Below are positions 6,980-12,931 of a stretch of 27,998 bases of DNA, in pieces. Where the stretch lies: positions 1-27,998 of IMG/VR virus record IMGVR_UViG_3300006735_000171. One strand, 5' to 3'. The notes beneath the pieces were generated by a model that was not told the DNA's origin, did not search any database, and was given only the letters and a program-made list of their open reading frames with translations. The stretch comes from a virus. The stretch's first letter is position 1. Every line of letters starts with the position of its first letter. The position numbers were made by a program, and so were the translations under genes.

Positions 6980-7207
6980 TTATTTATTAGATTCTATTAT
7001 ATTTAATAGATATTTTTTAAATTCACTAACATTTTGGTTCATATCTGATCCATCTTTTATGCCATTGTATTTTATGACTTGAATCCATGTATCAAATGCT
7101 TTGTATGAAATTGGGATTTCATTCACATATTCATTTAAAAATATCCATTGGTTTTTATTTTCTAGTCTTTTTTTATTAGCTAGTTTTATGAATTCTATTG
7201 TGTTCAT
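6980..7207 (-). CDS. Unknown 75-aa protein
   Basis: A basic N-terminal helix (MNTIEFIKLANKKRLENKNQ) is followed by an aromatic-rich segment (WIFLNEYVNEIPISYKAFDTW) and a C-terminal helix. There are no membrane segments, cysteines or known motifs. The start is set by the repeated leader AGAGGATAAAACAATG shared with three neighbours. Probably an early, host-directed accessory protein by position only. Confidence 0.65.
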   Translation of the reverse strand: MNTIEFIKLANKKRLENKNQWIFLNEYVNEIPISYKAFDTWIQVIKYNGIKDGSDMNQNVSEFKKYLLNIIESNK

Positions 7208-7238
7208 TGTTTTATCCTCTGTTATATATGGTTATTTA
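7205..7238 (-). repeat. 34-bp stop-to-start linker repeat (copy 1; copy 2 at 7613-7646)
   Basis: An identical 34-bp sequence occurs at 7205-7238 and 7613-7646. It spans the stop codon of the upstream small gene, a CCATATATAAC segment, and the ribosome site plus start AGAGGATAAAACAATG of the next. Shorter copies of the start half lie at 7391-7406 and 7808-7824, and of the stop half at 6753-6768. It looks like a mobile or recombining linker between tiny genes. Confidence 0.85.
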
Positions 7239-7393
7239 ATTTTATTTTTACGATCTTTTAATACTTTTTTGGCGTTTTTCAATCGTAAGTTATCATCATC
7301 ACTATTTAAAAAGCTAGACATGGGAAGTTCTAAGGCTTTTATCATTGCTTTTAACTCCCATGTAGGCTTATTCTCTAATATTTTAATATTCAT
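7232..7393 (-). CDS. Unknown 53-aa protein of the tiny-gene array
   Basis: Translation from the ATG at 7393 gives MNIKILENKPTWELKAMIKA, an SDDDN segment and a basic C-terminus (KKVLKDRKNKIK). It is mostly helical, with no recognised family. It is bounded by the linker repeat at its stop and by the 16-bp start half of the linker at its ATG (AGAGGATAAAACA). The strict fit between two linker copies is the best evidence that it is real. Confidence 0.6.
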   Translation of the reverse strand: MNIKILENKPTWELKAMIKALELPMSSFLNSDDDNLRLKNAKKVLKDRKNKIK

Positions 7394-7408
7394 TGTTTTA
7401 TCCTCTAT

Positions 7409-7441
7409 TTATTAAATTAAGTTATTATTCGCATATTCTGA
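7409..7441 (-). repeat. Duplicated 3' end of the 62-aa gene (32/33 identity with 6764-6796)
   Basis: A 33-bp segment is nearly identical to the last codons and stop of the 62-aa gene at 6767. Here it is non-coding, lying between the stop of the 56-aa gene (7445) and the ATG at 7393. It is probably a leftover of a duplicated or replaced gene. Confidence 0.8.
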
Positions 7442-7444
7442 CTA

Positions 7445-7615
7445 TCATTTTATTGTTACCCTCACTCTTATTTGTTGTCTAGTCATTATGTTTTTAAAGT
7501 AATGACTGTTTAAAGGTTCGCTTGAATACATATACATATATTCATCTTTTAAATTTTCGTCTGTATGTTTATCGCATACATCAAAAACTTTTGTTATGTC
7601 TTTTATAATCTTCAT
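7445..7615 (-). CDS. Unknown 56-aa protein (array member)
   Basis: The product begins MKIIKDITKVFDVCDKHTDE, contains a Met/Tyr run (EYMYMYSSE) and ends basic (RQQIRVRVTIK). No family is recognised. The ATG at 7615 sits in linker copy 2 with the ribosome site AGAGGATAAAACA. It is the same length as two neighbours but not visibly homologous to them. It is followed by the vestigial 3' end of a 62-aa-like gene. Confidence 0.6.
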   Translation of the reverse strand: MKIIKDITKVFDVCDKHTDENLKDEYMYMYSSEPLNSHYFKNIMTRQQIRVRVTIK

Positions 7616-7639
7616 TGTTTTATCCTCTGTTATATATGG

Positions 7640-7810
7640 TTATTTATTATTCTCACTTAATGAAACACTTATTATGTTATTAAGTGGAATATCGTGCTTA
7701 TTCATTGCCTTGTGCATAGCAAAGAATTCACTGATAGCTGAATAATATGCTGTATGTATTTGTTTATCTGATAACCTCATTATTATTTTATATACATTAT
7801 CTTTTTTCAT
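7640..7810 (-). CDS. Unknown 56-aa protein (array member)
   Basis: A helical protein, MKKDNVYKIIMRLSDKQIHT followed by AYYSAISEFFAMHKAMNKHD and a short C-terminal segment. No known motif. The start lies in an ATGA-type overlap with the preceding gene and shares the leader AGAGGATAAAACAATG, whose bases also encode the C-terminus of the upstream protein. Its stop lies at the edge of linker copy 2. Confidence 0.6.
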   Translation of the reverse strand: MKKDNVYKIIMRLSDKQIHTAYYSAISEFFAMHKAMNKHDIPLNNIISVSLSENNK

Positions 7811-7977
7811 TGTTTTATCCTCTGCTTTCTTAAATGTCTCAATATTTTTATATCTCTATCGTATTTAACAAGATCAAATATTGGTGTTCTTGGCTTGTTT
7901 TTTCTGATCTCTCCTATTAGATATTGAATTGTTAGCTCAATATCTAATGGGCTATTAGGTTGTATTAATCTGCTCAT
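7807..7977 (-). CDS. Unknown 56-aa basic protein (array member)
   Basis: The product begins MSRLIQPNSPLDIELTIQYL and ends in a strongly basic helix (KYDRDIKILRHLRKQRIKQ). It starts in an ATGA overlap with the 113-aa gene with a good ribosome site (AGAGGAGAAAAGAGC), and ends overlapping the next start by 4 nt. The basic C-terminus could bind nucleic acid. No family is recognised. Confidence 0.6.
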   Translation of the reverse strand: MSRLIQPNSPLDIELTIQYLIGEIRKNKPRTPIFDLVKYDRDIKILRHLRKQRIKQ

Positions 7978-8315
7978 GCTCTTTTCTCCTCTAATAAATT
8001 AATATAATCATTTACAATATATTCGCCTACTATGTAGGTGTACATATTAACTACTTTTTCAGGGTCAGAAAAATCTGTATTTACTAAACCAAAGTGCATA
8101 TTTTCATAATCTGCAATAATATTGATTACATTAAATACTTCATCTGATAACCATTCTTTGGCTTGATATGTGCCTATAATGTAATAATCAGTATTAAAAG
8201 CATGATAATGCAAATCATCAATATTGTCTTTTATCCATTCTTTATCATGTTCCTCTATAAAGTCATAAAAATGCTTTTTTATTTCATCATGTTTATAATA
8301 GTTTTGTATCTTCAT
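7974..8315 (-). CDS. Unknown acidic 113-aa protein
   Basis: A Tyr/Asp-rich acidic protein, MKIQNYYKHDEIKKHFYDFI, with repeated aromatic-acidic segments (EHDKEWIKDN, DDLHYHAFNTDYYIIG) and no cysteine or membrane helix. Small acidic phage early proteins sometimes mimic DNA or inhibit host enzymes; this is only suggested by composition. The ribosome site GAGGTAAAAAAA is shared with the upstream membrane protein gene. Confidence 0.7.
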   Translation of the reverse strand: MKIQNYYKHDEIKKHFYDFIEEHDKEWIKDNIDDLHYHAFNTDYYIIGTYQAKEWLSDEVFNVINIIADYENMHFGLVNTDFSDPEKVVNMYTYIVGEYIVNDYINLLEEKRA

Positions 8316-8320
8316 TTTTT

Positions 8321-8482
8321 TTACCTCAAAAATATAATTAATAATATTGGTAGAATTAAAATTACCAATAACCCTTCAATAAATGCTTTTTCTCCATTAG
8401 TTACATGACACGTATATACAATATATGTATACATTAAACTTGCTATACAAAAGAGAAAAACAAAAAAATATAAGTCGATCAT
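8321..8482 (-). CDS. Small membrane protein with two helices (53 aa)
   Basis: Translation from the ATG at 8482 gives two hydrophobic stretches, about residues 4-25 (LYFFVFLFCIASLMYTYIVY) and 36-52 (FIEGLLVILILPILLIIF), joined by a short polar loop (HVTNGEK). The ribosome site is TTGAGGTAAAAAAAG. A hairpin-like two-helix protein encoded with early genes could be an exclusion or host-membrane factor; a holin is possible but would be out of place here. The membrane topology is clear, the role is not. Confidence 0.65.
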   Translation of the reverse strand: MIDLYFFVFLFCIASLMYTYIVYTCHVTNGEKAFIEGLLVILILPILLIIFLR

Positions 8483-8512
8483 CTTTTTTTACCTCAATAT
8501 ATTAGTTATCTT

Positions 8513-8542
8513 ATTAAAACATGATTTTAACTAATATGTAAA
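8513..8542 (-). promoter_or_regulatory. Weak candidate promoter for the tiny-gene array
   Basis: On the minus strand, TTTACA (8542-8537) is followed after 18 nt by TTTAAT (8518-8513), just upstream of the membrane protein gene at 8482. Both boxes are 4-5 of 6 matches, and the region is so AT-rich that chance is a real alternative. Confidence 0.3.
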
Positions 8543-8586
8543 CAAAATATTTAGATATTTAATTAAATCTAGTAAAAACTTAGATT

Positions 8587-8638
8587 ATTGCTTGAATTTG
8601 ATTGAATTTAATTGATTGAATTTAATTGATTGAATTTT
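8587..8638. repeat. 14-bp tandem iterons
   Basis: The unit ATTGAATTTAATTG occurs perfectly at 8601-8614 and 8615-8628, with a partial copy at 8629-8638 and a degenerate copy at 8587-8600 (ATTGCTTGAATTTG). It lies in a 245-bp gene-free segment that is almost pure A+T. Such short, phased AT-rich iterons are typical of replication origins or regulator arrays. Confidence 0.7.
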
Positions 8639-8656
8639 AAAATATTTTTCTAAAAA

Positions 8657-8706
8657 CATCTGTGATCTAAAAAAACCTCTGTGATCTAAAAAAAACCTCT
8701 GTGATT
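8657..8706. repeat. Three tandem 19-20 bp repeats containing TCTGTGAT
   Basis: TCTGTGATCTAAAAAAACC-type units begin at 8659, 8678 and 8698, about two helical turns apart. A fourth TCTGTGAT lies at 8735-8742 inside the end of the 8728 gene. Read leftward, each unit contains ATCACAGAGG followed by a T-run. The spacing suits cooperative binding of a regulator on one DNA face. The CTGTGAT core also appears twice upstream of TerS. Confidence 0.7.
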
Positions 8707-8727
8707 TCGTATTTTTATAATCTATTT

Positions 8728-8889
8728 TTATTCTTCTGTGATAATTTTAAGGATATCTTTGACTATTTCTGATCTCTCATGGTGTGTGTTTACATCTATG
8801 TAGTCATTATTTTTTGGATCGCTTAGAAACTTCTGAGATTTCTTCAAGACCTCTAAACAATATCCCTCTATTTTATTTAATTTACTCAT
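8728..8889 (-). CDS. Unknown 53-aa protein
   Basis: Translation from the ATG at 8889 gives MSKLNKIEGYCLEVLKKSQK, a DPKNND.IDVNTHHER middle and a helical end EIVKDILKIITEE. The ribosome site AAAGGAAACAA is good and the gene overlaps the previous one by 8 nt. No family is recognised. Its 3' end carries the fourth TCTGTGAT box. Confidence 0.6.
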   Translation of the reverse strand: MSKLNKIEGYCLEVLKKSQKFLSDPKNNDYIDVNTHHERSEIVKDILKIITEE

Positions 8890-9160
8890 TTGTTTCCTTT
8901 ATTGGTATTTTTTTTAAATCATTTCCATATGTATAATCTAATTCTTCTATTTCCCAATGACCGCAATTTGCGTCAAACTTTCTAAAAAATTCTTTTCCCA
9001 AATAATAAATTTCATTATCTATTATATCTTTCATCATACCGATATCTTTTTCGGAGTATCTGTCATCTAAAATAGTATCTCTATGTTCAAAATCATCTAA
9101 GTCTATTATTTTAGAAATAGTATAAACATCTATGCCTGTAATTTTTACTCTATCTACCAT
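8882..9160 (-). CDS. Unknown acidic 92-aa protein
   Basis: A strongly acidic protein (MVDRVKITGIDVYTISKIID, then DDFEHRDTILDDRYSEKD) with one Cys and no membrane segment. The start at 9160 has the ribosome site GAGAGGGGATATAA inside the end of the 71-aa gene, an 11-nt overlap. It is encoded with the 71-aa protein as an acidic pair; the function is unknown. Confidence 0.7.
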   Translation of the reverse strand: MVDRVKITGIDVYTISKIIDLDDFEHRDTILDDRYSEKDIGMMKDIIDNEIYYLGKEFFRKFDANCGHWEIEELDYTYGNDLKKIPIKETNE

Positions 9161-9365
9161 TTATATCCCCTCTCAATTTATTAATGGTTATTGAATCATA
9201 AGGCCAAGAGCAAGTTTGATCATAGCCCTCGTTAGTGGTTTCCATTTCATATAAATGTATCCCGATAGTATCTTCTTGGCCGTCAGAATGAATATTAACA
9301 TTTATCTTTTCGCCTTTTGGTGTGGTTACAAACACCCATTCATCTAAATAATCAAGTTCACTCAT
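9150..9365 (-). CDS. Unknown acidic 71-aa protein
   Basis: It reads MSELDYLDEWVFVTTPKGEK and then NVNIHSDGQEDTIGIHLYEM, giving a predicted small beta-rich acidic fold. The ribosome site TAGGAGATATATT is excellent. It is the first gene after a structured 110-bp gap, so its translation may be governed by the hairpins there. No recognised family. Confidence 0.7.
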   Translation of the reverse strand: MSELDYLDEWVFVTTPKGEKINVNIHSDGQEDTIGIHLYEMETTNEGYDQTCSWPYDSITINKLRGDINGR

Positions 9366-9390
9366 AATATATCTCCTATTAATTCATTAA

Positions 9391-9467
9391 GGATAGATAG
9401 GAATGTCCATGATTAATTACTTCATGCGTACCTATCTATCCATGACCGAGCAGTCGTCATCTGCTCA
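9391..9467 (-). promoter_or_regulatory. Structured intergenic leader: 11-bp inverted repeat plus a small hairpin
   Basis: GGATAGATAGG (9391-9401) and CCTATCTATCC (9431-9441) are perfect 11-bp arms around a 29-nt loop. Beside them, GAGCAG/CTGCTC arms (9449-9454 and 9462-9467) form a 6-bp stem. There is no T-run, so this is not a simple terminator. Candidate roles are an operator, an RNA-processing site or a translational leader for the 71-aa gene. Confidence 0.6.
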
Positions 9468-9477
9468 TTAATACATA

Positions 9478-9735
9478 TTATAGAAATATTTTGTTTTGGT
9501 CAATCTTAACATTAAACATTTTTTCAATCTTCCTATCAACCTCTAATTTCTTAGCTTTTGAGAGCATTTCATAACTTAATCTGCCTTTAACACTTCTAAT
9601 TCTACTTCTTAATTTAGCTTTTTCAGGATCGCTATGATATCTTTGTCGTTCTTTTTCTAAAAGATCAGGGCTATTTGCTCTCTTTTCTCTTAGTTTTGCG
9701 TTTATTTTTTCCTTATTATTTTGGTAATAACTCAT
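9478..9735 (-). CDS. Small basic protein, unknown (85 aa)
   Basis: It starts MSYYQNNKEKINAKLREKRA and is Lys/Arg-rich throughout, with a second helical block (RSRIRSVKGRLSYEMLSKAKKLE). The YYQNNKEKI..K.RE..... pattern resembles the basic DNA-binding lead-in of some phage HNH proteins, but no HNH motif follows. The ribosome site TAGGAGAGAAA is strong. It is the last gene of the recombination operon, so a DNA-binding helper role is plausible. Confidence 0.65.
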   Translation of the reverse strand: MSYYQNNKEKINAKLREKRANSPDLLEKERQRYHSDPEKAKLRSRIRSVKGRLSYEMLSKAKKLEVDRKIEKMFNVKIDQNKIFL

Positions 9736-9743
9736 TTTCTCTC

Positions 9744-10148
9744 CTAGAATGGTATTTCATCTTTGCTTTCTTGTTGCTCATTTTCTTGTTCTTGCTGTTT
9801 TTTTGCTTGTTCTTTTTGTTTATTTTCTTGTTCTTGTTGCCATTTTTTTAAATGTTTTGATACATTTTTAGTTTCTCCTGTTCTCTTTTCGTTGTCTTGA
9901 TCTTGGTTATAATTATCATTGTTAGATTTATATCTGTTTACTTCTCCATAAAAATTATTAATTTTACTCCTTTTGACATCTATGTTTATCCAATCATCAT
10001 CATTGTTTTGACTTTCCAGATACTCAATCAACTCTTTTTTTCTAATGCTTACCTTAAAAAATATAAATTGTTTCTGATTAGTTTCTATGTTTTTTGTAAG
10101 ATCGGTTTCATTGAAATACAAACCTTTACAAAATTCTTTATCTGACAT
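9744..10148 (-). CDS. SSB-like single-stranded DNA-binding protein (134 aa)
   Basis: Residues about 8-75 form a compact domain with alternating hydrophobic residues (GLYFNET, FIFFKVSIRKKELIEYLES, WINIDVKRSK, FYGEVNRYK) that suits an OB-like fold. It is followed by a long Gln/Glu/Lys-rich, low-complexity linker (90-128) and the C-terminal tip DEIPF. The layout of a core, a disordered linker and an acidic tip ending in I-P-F is the hallmark of bacterial and phage SSB, whose tip recruits repair proteins. The core is not close to classical SSB, so this may be an analogue. It is co-transcribed with Sak3-like annealase and exonuclease, which supports a single-strand-binding role. Confidence 0.65.
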   Translation of the reverse strand: MSDKEFCKGLYFNETDLTKNIETNQKQFIFFKVSIRKKELIEYLESQNNDDDWINIDVKRSKINNFYGEVNRYKSNNDNYNQDQDNEKRTGETKNVSKHLKKWQQEQENKQKEQAKKQQEQENEQQESKDEIPF

Positions 10149-10160
10149 TAAGCTTCTCCT

Positions 10161-10889
10161 TTAAAATAATCTAATTTTTTTCTTTTGATTGAAGTTAAAA
10201 ATATCTTCAATGTTTTTTAAATAATCATATTTATTGCTACAACATCTGAGTTTTGTCGGATATGCTGACAACTTTTGTATAAATTTTTTATGATTATAAT
10301 TTTTATTATGAAATAACTCTGACATAGCTAAGAAAAAAGATCTAGTTTTGTACCTGTCAAAATATGGTTTTACTTCCAACATTTTTTCAGCTATTTCTCT
10401 AGCTTTATTAATATCCTTTATTTCATATATGCCCTGTTTAAATTTAATTTGATCTATACCTTGATTGCTTTTAGTGTTACTTAACATTGTAAGAGAATCT
10501 ACAATAGAAAAACCATATTCATTAATAAATTTTTTAACTTGTATATATGTTTTATTTTTTGTTTTACAATAAGCATTTAAGTAATCTTTTAAAGACCATT
10601 GTTTTGAATTTGAGTTTAGAAGTTTAACATCATCTAATCTACAATCATTTATAACAACATAATTAATCGGATATTTTAATTTTTTACAAGATTCAATTCT
10701 GTGTTGTCCATCAATTATTTCAAACTTTTCATTGACAATAATAGGAATTGGCAAATATTTTTTTTCCATTGATTTTATAATTTTTTCTAAATGATTTTTG
10801 TCTATATCTCTATTGCCATTAAGTTTTTTGAACAAAGAATAGTCATGTGTTTCATAAATAGCTATACTTTCATTATTAACTTGTTTCAT
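10161..10889 (-). CDS. ParB/DGQHR-type nuclease-domain protein (242 aa)
   Basis: The N-terminal domain carries the ParB-like fold signature: a segment IDKNHLEKIIKSMEKKYLPI followed by PIIVNEKFEIIDGQHRIESC, with the DGQHR motif at residues 60-64. It continues as in ParB/sulfiredoxin-like proteins. The C-terminal part is helical and basic, and lacks an obvious centromere-binding module. In phages such proteins may be DNA-binding regulators, nucleases or modification partners; there is no ParA nearby, so plasmid-type partition is not supported. It overlaps the exonuclease gene by 14 nt, with the ribosome site TAAGGAGTATAAAT, so it belongs to the recombination operon. Confidence 0.75.
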   Translation of the reverse strand: MKQVNNESIAIYETHDYSLFKKLNGNRDIDKNHLEKIIKSMEKKYLPIPIIVNEKFEIIDGQHRIESCKKLKYPINYVVINDCRLDDVKLLNSNSKQWSLKDYLNAYCKTKNKTYIQVKKFINEYGFSIVDSLTMLSNTKSNQGIDQIKFKQGIYEIKDINKAREIAEKMLEVKPYFDRYKTRSFFLAMSELFHNKNYNHKKFIQKLSAYPTKLRCCSNKYDYLKNIEDIFNFNQKKKIRLF

Positions 10890-11529
10890 ATTTATACTCC
10901 TTAACTAATTTAATGCTTTCATCAATATCGCCTTGATATCTATCAGGTTTATCAACTAAGCCATTTGCTTTACCTTTAAGCAAACATTCTGCAAACTCAC
11001 TTAAATTGCTGATTAGGTAATTGATAAAATCTTGGTTATAGTCAACTTGCCATATTCTGCAAACTGTCGGTGTATAGTTTATTAAGTAAGTTTTCTCTAT
11101 TTTTTTACCCAAAGAAGATAAAATATGTTGCTGACCATATACTTGTGGCAACCAAAGTTTGTTGAACTCCTCATACTTATCTTTCATTGAGCATTTTACC
11201 TCGATCAAGTGAGTTTCATCTTGTGAAATACTATCAGGTGTTGTGGAAATGCTTACAGTTTCCTTGCCTTTAGGTAAGTTAAGCCAATTTTGAATAATGT
11301 AATTTTGCTGATCTTTGAGATAGTCTTTAGGTATCTGCTTAAAATGTTTTACATAAAAAGCTATACCCATTTTCTCATTAAAATTTCCATGAGCAACATA
11401 TTTCATCATGTGTCTTGGTATTTGTGGCTCTTTACCTTGCAACTGTAATTCCAACATTTCTTTTCTTGGTGTGTATTGACCAAAAATATAATTAGAAAAT
11501 TGACTACTTCTGAGATTTAGGTTTTTCAT
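10876..11529 (-). CDS. YqaJ-like PD-(D/E)XK exonuclease (217 aa)
   Basis: A predicted 5'-3' alkaline exonuclease that resects double-stranded ends for annealing by its partner. The motifs fall in order: S..S....G (8-17), an upstream Glu in HGNFNEKMG (48-55, E52), TPDSI with the acidic D99, the metal-binding core LIEVKCS (E110, K112), and WLPQVYGQQHIL (126-137) as the conserved Gln motif of lambda-exonuclease/YqaJ proteins. The length is normal. It overlaps the annealing-protein gene by 26 nt and has the ribosome site TTGGAGATGAAGA. The pairing is the standard two-component phage recombination system. Confidence 0.85.
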   Translation of the reverse strand: MKNLNLRSSQFSNYIFGQYTPRKEMLELQLQGKEPQIPRHMMKYVAHGNFNEKMGIAFYVKHFKQIPKDYLKDQQNYIIQNWLNLPKGKETVSISTTPDSISQDETHLIEVKCSMKDKYEEFNKLWLPQVYGQQHILSSLGKKIEKTYLINYTPTVCRIWQVDYNQDFINYLISNLSEFAECLLKGKANGLVDKPDRYQGDIDESIKLVKEYKYETS

Positions 11530-12043
11530 TCTTCATCTCCAATTTATCTATTAATATCAATGCTTTAGCTAATTGTTCCTTGCTTGTTTCATTTGGATTT
11601 TCCAACTCTAATTCTTCAGGTGTGCCTGATCCATTGTGGAAAACTGACATACCTAACCCAAAATATGCCATACATTTGACCATAGCACGTTGCATATTGT
11701 CTTGAATATCATCAGCAGTAGGATTTGATATAGCTGACCATTGACCTTTTTTGCTATAAACAGGATACCAACAGTGTTGGCTCAGATGGTCTATTTCTAT
11801 GTTACAATGCAACATTATAGTATCATCATTAAACTTCTCGCTAGGTAGCCAAACAACCCTATATTGAGGGTAAAAATGGCTCATAATTGCCCTAGCATAA
11901 TGCCACTCTATGTAATTACCAAATCTATCATCATATGTTTTTACATAAGGACTGACATCAACCTTGCTTAATGTTTCCCAAACCTCTTTATATGTTAGAG
12001 AACTTTTGAGTATTTCTTGTGGTATCATTTCAGGATTATTCAT
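11504..12043 (-). CDS. Single-strand annealing protein, Sak3-like (DUF1071)
   Basis: A 179-residue protein predicted to anneal complementary single strands for recombination-dependent replication and repair. The DUF1071 pattern is visible: an N-terminal W..L..VDVSPYV segment, YIEWHYARAIMSHFYPQYR (44-62, the L.W..AW-type motif), an IEI....H..YPV strand region (82-97), and DIQDNMQRAMVKCMAYFGLG (112-131), which matches the R..VK..A.FGLG signature ending this family. The C-terminus is a charged helix. It is the third gene in the leftward early operon, directly upstream of the exonuclease. The family assignment is by motif reading. Confidence 0.8.
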   Translation of the reverse strand: MNNPEMIPQEILKSSLTYKEVWETLSKVDVSPYVKTYDDRFGNYIEWHYARAIMSHFYPQYRVVWLPSEKFNDDTIMLHCNIEIDHLSQHCWYPVYSKKGQWSAISNPTADDIQDNMQRAMVKCMAYFGLGMSVFHNGSGTPEELELENPNETSKEQLAKALILIDKLEMKNEKPKSQK

Positions 12044-12224
12044 TGACCACCTCTAAATTTTCTTGATCTAGTAACTGAACAACTTGATAGACATGTTCAG
12101 GTTGTATTTCTTGTAGTGTATCTTTTAGTTTATATGCTAATTCTTCTGTTGGTAGCTCATTATTTTGTGCCATATACCAATCTTTAGAATTTTTGCTAAA
12201 TTTGTAAATAATTATAAATTTCAT
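12036..12224 (-). CDS. Unknown 62-aa protein
   Basis: Begins MKFIIIYKFSKNSKDWYMAQ, a beta-strand-like start, then an acidic helix (PTEELAYKLKDTLQEI) and a Val/Gln-rich end. No family is recognised. It overlaps the annealing-protein start by 8 nt, which suggests coupled translation. Membership of the recombination operon is the only functional hint. Confidence 0.65.
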   Translation of the reverse strand: MKFIIIYKFSKNSKDWYMAQNNELPTEELAYKLKDTLQEIQPEHVYQVVQLLDQENLEVVNE

Positions 12225-12227
12225 AAA

Positions 12228-12428
12228 TTACTCCTTATTACTAACTTGTAACTTATGTTTTTTGAGTGTGTCTTTATGCAAATCTTTTTTAAGTTTATCT
12301 GCAAATACATCTGCACTATCTCCAAAGCCACTTATAATTACATGGTCATCAAACCATTTATCTTCTGCTTTTTTGAGTTTATCTGCTTGTTTCTTAGTAA
12401 TATTAATTTTTTTCTTAATATTTTTCAT
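12228..12428 (-). CDS. Unknown basic 66-aa protein, first gene of the leftward early operon
   Basis: A lysine-rich N-terminus (MKNIKKKINITKKQADKLKK) followed by a mixed segment (DHVIISGFGDSADVFADKLK) and a basic tail. The ribosome site AAGGAGATAAAT is strong. Being first after the divergent control region, it is a candidate early regulator or DNA-binding protein, although no helix-turn-helix is evident. Confidence 0.65.
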   Translation of the reverse strand: MKNIKKKINITKKQADKLKKAEDKWFDDHVIISGFGDSADVFADKLKKDLHKDTLKKHKLQVSNKE

Positions 12429-12459
12429 ATTTATCTCCTTAATTTATTAATTGTTAAAA

Positions 12460-12501
12460 GTAGATAGATATTGACCATCAAGTAGGATCTTATCTATCTA
12501 C
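12460..12501 (-). promoter_or_regulatory. 11-bp inverted repeat in the early leader
   Basis: GTAGATAGATA (12460-12470) and TATCTATCTAC (12491-12501) are perfect arms around a 20-nt loop. It lies between the candidate early leftward promoter (start near 12510) and the first gene, so it would fold at the very 5' end of the message. The arms share TAGATAG with the repeat at 9391-9441. Confidence 0.6.
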
Positions 12502-12516
12502 CCCACAATATAAGAC

Positions 12517-12543
12517 ATTATATGAAATATTTGGTTTTGTCAA
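12517..12543 (-). promoter_or_regulatory. Candidate early leftward promoter
   Basis: On the minus strand a perfect TTGACA (12543-12538) is followed by a perfect TATAAT (12522-12517), but with a 15-nt spacer, shorter than the ideal 17. A short spacer can lower activity or require an activator. It would drive the recombination operon. Confidence 0.5.
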
Positions 12544-12729
12544 AAGAAATATTCGTGTTATCTGAAAGAAATATCTTGTAATGATCCCTTATATAATATA
12601 TATAATAATTAGGTATGGAAAAACAAAAACAAGGACAAAGAAATATATAATATATATATAATATATTATATATAAAGAAAAACTCTTTTTTAACATTTTT
12701 CCGATCAAAAAGCAAATAGGAGTAAATTT
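12544..12729. promoter_or_regulatory. AT-rich divergent control region between leftward and rightward early genes
   Basis: No gene is visible. The segment holds AAAAGAAATATTC (12542-12554) and a related GAAAGAAATAT (12564-12574), then a long run of pure A/T (about 12587-12606 and 12641-12675, TATATAAT-type). Several possible -10 boxes exist but no clear rightward promoter. The base composition would also suit an unwinding element of an origin. Confidence 0.5.
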
Positions 12730-12906
12730 ATGAGTGAATATAGAGATTACATAGAGCAAAATTATGATGATATATTGGCAGAATTTCAAAAATATATTAT
12801 CGAGATCAACAAAGTTAGGACTTATTTTGGACTTCCTCACAGGCAGTTTACAAGCCAAGAAAAAGAAGAATTTGAAAGACAGTATGTAGAGGAGAGGTCA
12901 ATATGA
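12730..12906 (+). CDS. Unknown 58-aa protein, first rightward gene
   Basis: Translation from the ATG at 12730 gives MSEYRDYIEQNYDDILAEFQ, a helical acidic protein with a central Tyr/Phe segment and TSQEKEEFERQYVEERSI at the end. The ribosome site ATAGGAGTAAATTT is excellent. No family is recognised. It begins the only rightward block in the window. Confidence 0.65.
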   Translation: MSEYRDYIEQNYDDILAEFQKYIIEINKVRTYFGLPHRQFTSQEKEEFERQYVEERSI

Positions 12907-12931
12907 GTAAAAAAATTAGAGGTAAACAATA

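Noticed and set aside
8587-8706. CRISPR array
   Set aside because: Repeats are 14 or 19-20 bp in direct tandem without unique spacers of regular length, and no cas genes are present.
12518-12858. Minus-strand open frames in the divergent control region
   Set aside because: Tyr/Ile/Phe-rich products that simply reflect TA-repeat DNA; one crosses the good plus-strand gene at 12730.
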